From the NCBI GenBank assembly GCA_964351595.1, contig CAYGOT010000003.1, positions 72,185-136,184 of the forward strand: a DNA stretch of 64,000 nucleotides, in the 5' to 3' direction. The notes beneath the pieces are model-generated. The model worked only from the letters and a program-made list of their open reading frames with translations. It searched no databases and was not told the origin of the DNA. The stretch comes from UBA6059 sp964351595 (GTDB taxonomy: Bacteria > Bacteroidota > Bacteroidia > Cytophagales > Cyclobacteriaceae). Made by a program: the position numbers and the translations under genes. The stretch's first letter is position 1; each line of letters starts with the position of its first letter. Positions 62,927-64,000 of the stretch are shown here, one piece after another.

Positions 62927-63497
62927 TGCAGTTGATGAAGAGTTCGCTCCCCTGCCGGGGCGGAATGGAGTTATAGCATTCTTCAAATACGTTGAGAATA
63001 AATCGCTTTTCGAAAAGGGGCAAATAATCCTCTTCAGAACCTCCGTAAGGTGGGCGATCGTTGTTCAAGACAATGTTGAATAGTACGCCCACCAGCTTTC
63101 CTCCACCAGCCAATAAGCTCTGCATTTTATTGATGTACTGAGGCCTGAGTACAGGCTCCAGCGCACAGAAAAATGTCTGCTCCAATATGAGGTCGTATTC
63201 CCCAACATGGTCGAAAAAGTCACCGTGAATTAGCTGACTTTTCTTAAGCCCGGGACATCTCGCGAGCAATCTCTCTAAAGGAACCCTGGATAAATCAATG
63301 ACGGTCACGTTGGTGAAGCCCTCACTGTAGAGGTACTCTGCTTCATAGCCATTCCCCGCTCCTGGTATCAATATCCGCAAAGATTTGTTCCCCAGTTGGT
63401 CGATATACTCTTTTATAGGAGTTGATGGGTATCCTATATCCCAGCCCATCTTACCAGAATAGTACTTCTCGGTCCAATATGCCTCATCCAATTTCAT
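62916..63497 (-). CDS. SAM-dependent methyltransferase, TPMT-like
   Basis: 193 residues. YWTEKYYSGKMGWDIGYPSTPIK is the characteristic start of thiopurine-methyltransferase-like proteins; motif I is ILIPGAGNGYEAEYL, then VIDLS and HGDFFDH. The last codons overlap the convergent methyltransferase gene by 11 bases. Such enzymes methylate thiols, halides or related small nucleophiles; the substrate is not known here. Confidence 0.8.
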   Translation of the reverse strand: MKLDEAYWTEKYYSGKMGWDIGYPSTPIKEYIDQLGNKSLRILIPGAGNGYEAEYLYSEGFTNVTVIDLSRVPLERLLARCPGLKKSQLIHGDFFDHVGEYDLILEQTFFCALEPVLRPQYINKMQSLLAGGGKLVGVLFNIVLNNDRPPYGGSEEDYLPLFEKRFILNVFEECYNSIPPRQGSELFINCTNK

Positions 63498-63591
63498 ATC
63501 CTCACCAAATATATGCGAAGAAAGAACGTTGCTATGGTTTTAAAATACATTCATCTATTTTTGCACCGATTTTTAAAAGGGATAAAGGATT

Positions 63592-64000
63592 ATGGAGGAG
63601 CAGCAAAAACCAGATCAACCAAGTCAGGAGAAAGAAAAAAAGAGCAAATCACCAATTGTACCCATTCTTATCGGGGTATTGTTGATCGTCATCGGCCTGG
63701 TAGTAAACAACCACCTGGAGAACAAAAAACTCGAAGAGGAGAAGGCTGCTCAAGAAGAGCTGCTGGATCGTACTTATGCACAACTCGACTCAATTACTAA
63801 TGAGTTGAATGACAAGATCATCACCATCTCTCAACTCGGCGGAGAGATTGATACGCTACTCAAAATCAGAGAGAAGCTGGAAACAGAGCGTCAGGAGTTT
63901 CGTACCCGAGCTTTCAGACAGATCAATGATCTGCAGGAGCGCGTGGATGGCTACAAAGAACTCCTGGTACTACAGGATGTCGAAATAAAAAGACTCAAGG
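63592..64000 (+). CDS. Membrane-anchored coiled-coil protein, 3' end outside the window
   Basis: Frame open from ATG 63592 to the window end (136 codons). Charged N-terminus (about 1-20), one membrane segment (about 22-38, PIVPILIGVLLIVIGLVV), then a long heptad-patterned coiled coil rich in Glu, Lys and Leu. It resembles cell-envelope or division coiled-coil proteins but the family is not recognised. Confidence 0.75.
   Translation, partial: MEEQQKPDQPSQEKEKKSKSPIVPILIGVLLIVIGLVVNNHLENKKLEEEKAAQEELLDRTYAQLDSITNELNDKIITISQLGGEIDTLLKIREKLETERQEFRTRAFRQINDLQERVDGYKELLVLQDVEIKRLK

Noticed and set aside
1..64000. CRISPR array, tRNA or integrase-type element
   Set aside because: No regularly spaced repeats, no tRNA cloverleaf and no transposase, integrase or phage gene were found on either strand.

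Overview
The window looks like chromosomal DNA of a Bacteroidota species, most likely a free-living (marine) member of the Cytophagales or a close relative. This is inferred from several things. The 3844-residue secreted protein ends in a type IX secretion (T9SS) sorting domain. Many export signals are cleaved just before Gln. The best promoters have the Bacteroidota form TTTG / TAnnTTTG. A bTHX ribosomal protein is present, and so are families typical of the phylum (DUF2911, GIN/DUF2807, DUF4097, DUF5683). Nearly all of it is ordinary, densely packed chromosome; no phage, integron or CRISPR array was seen.

Layout. 1-1167: the end of a lipoprotein gene, then an 800-bp repeat-rich interval. 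1168-8431: mixed envelope and housekeeping genes (FKBP isomerase, DUF2911, M1 aminopeptidase, DUF302, alpha/beta hydrolase, GIN lipoprotein, and a nitroreductase with all three substrate-lid residues of iodotyrosine deiodinase). 8787-13719: a signalling operon of SiaB kinase, SiaC phosphoprotein, a PAS histidine kinase, a receiver-PP2C phosphatase and a 78-residue unknown. 13770-19742: a flavoprotein disulfide reductase relative without its redox cysteines, CtlX, hisH-hisA-hisF-hisIE, and phenylalanine hydroxylase. 20008-20970: a second siaB-siaC pair. 21003-28935: a trp operon (trpL-trpE-trpG-trpD-trpC-trpF-trpB-trpA-aroF) with a classical ribosome-mediated attenuator that includes a Trp-Trp-Trp leader peptide. 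A 100-N gap inside the operon has identical 32-bp flanks. 29217-40751: the giant T9SS protein (beta-helix, LamG and lamin-tail modules), closed by a perfect 44-bp palindrome. 40819-51561: ABC exporter, TerB-like protein, AlkB hydroxylase, a bTHX-outer membrane protein pair, 4.5S/SRP RNA, fructose-6-phosphate aldolase/transaldolase, FtsE, and an ECF sigma / anti-sigma / DUF4097 operon. 51596-64000: cca, pyrG, yidC, parA-parB-DUF5683-dapB-lepB, ung, apaG, two methyltransferases, and the start of a membrane-anchored coiled-coil protein.

How the genes work together. Aromatic amino acid metabolism is prominent: DAHP synthase is the last gene of the attenuated trp operon, and phenylalanine hydroxylase lies nearby. 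The two SiaB/SiaC pairs, about 11 kb apart, suggest a duplicated kinase/phosphoprotein switch fed by the histidine kinase and the receiver-phosphatase; no GGDEF target is present here. Small genes that were easy to overlook are reported: trpL, bTHX, a 42-residue acidic ORF, a tentative 35-residue membrane peptide, and two genes cut by the window edges.

At the DNA level, the octamer CCTACCGG occurs at least 18 times on both strands, in several reading frames. That is far above chance, and no annotated feature explains it. Several REP-like hairpins also punctuate the intergenic regions.
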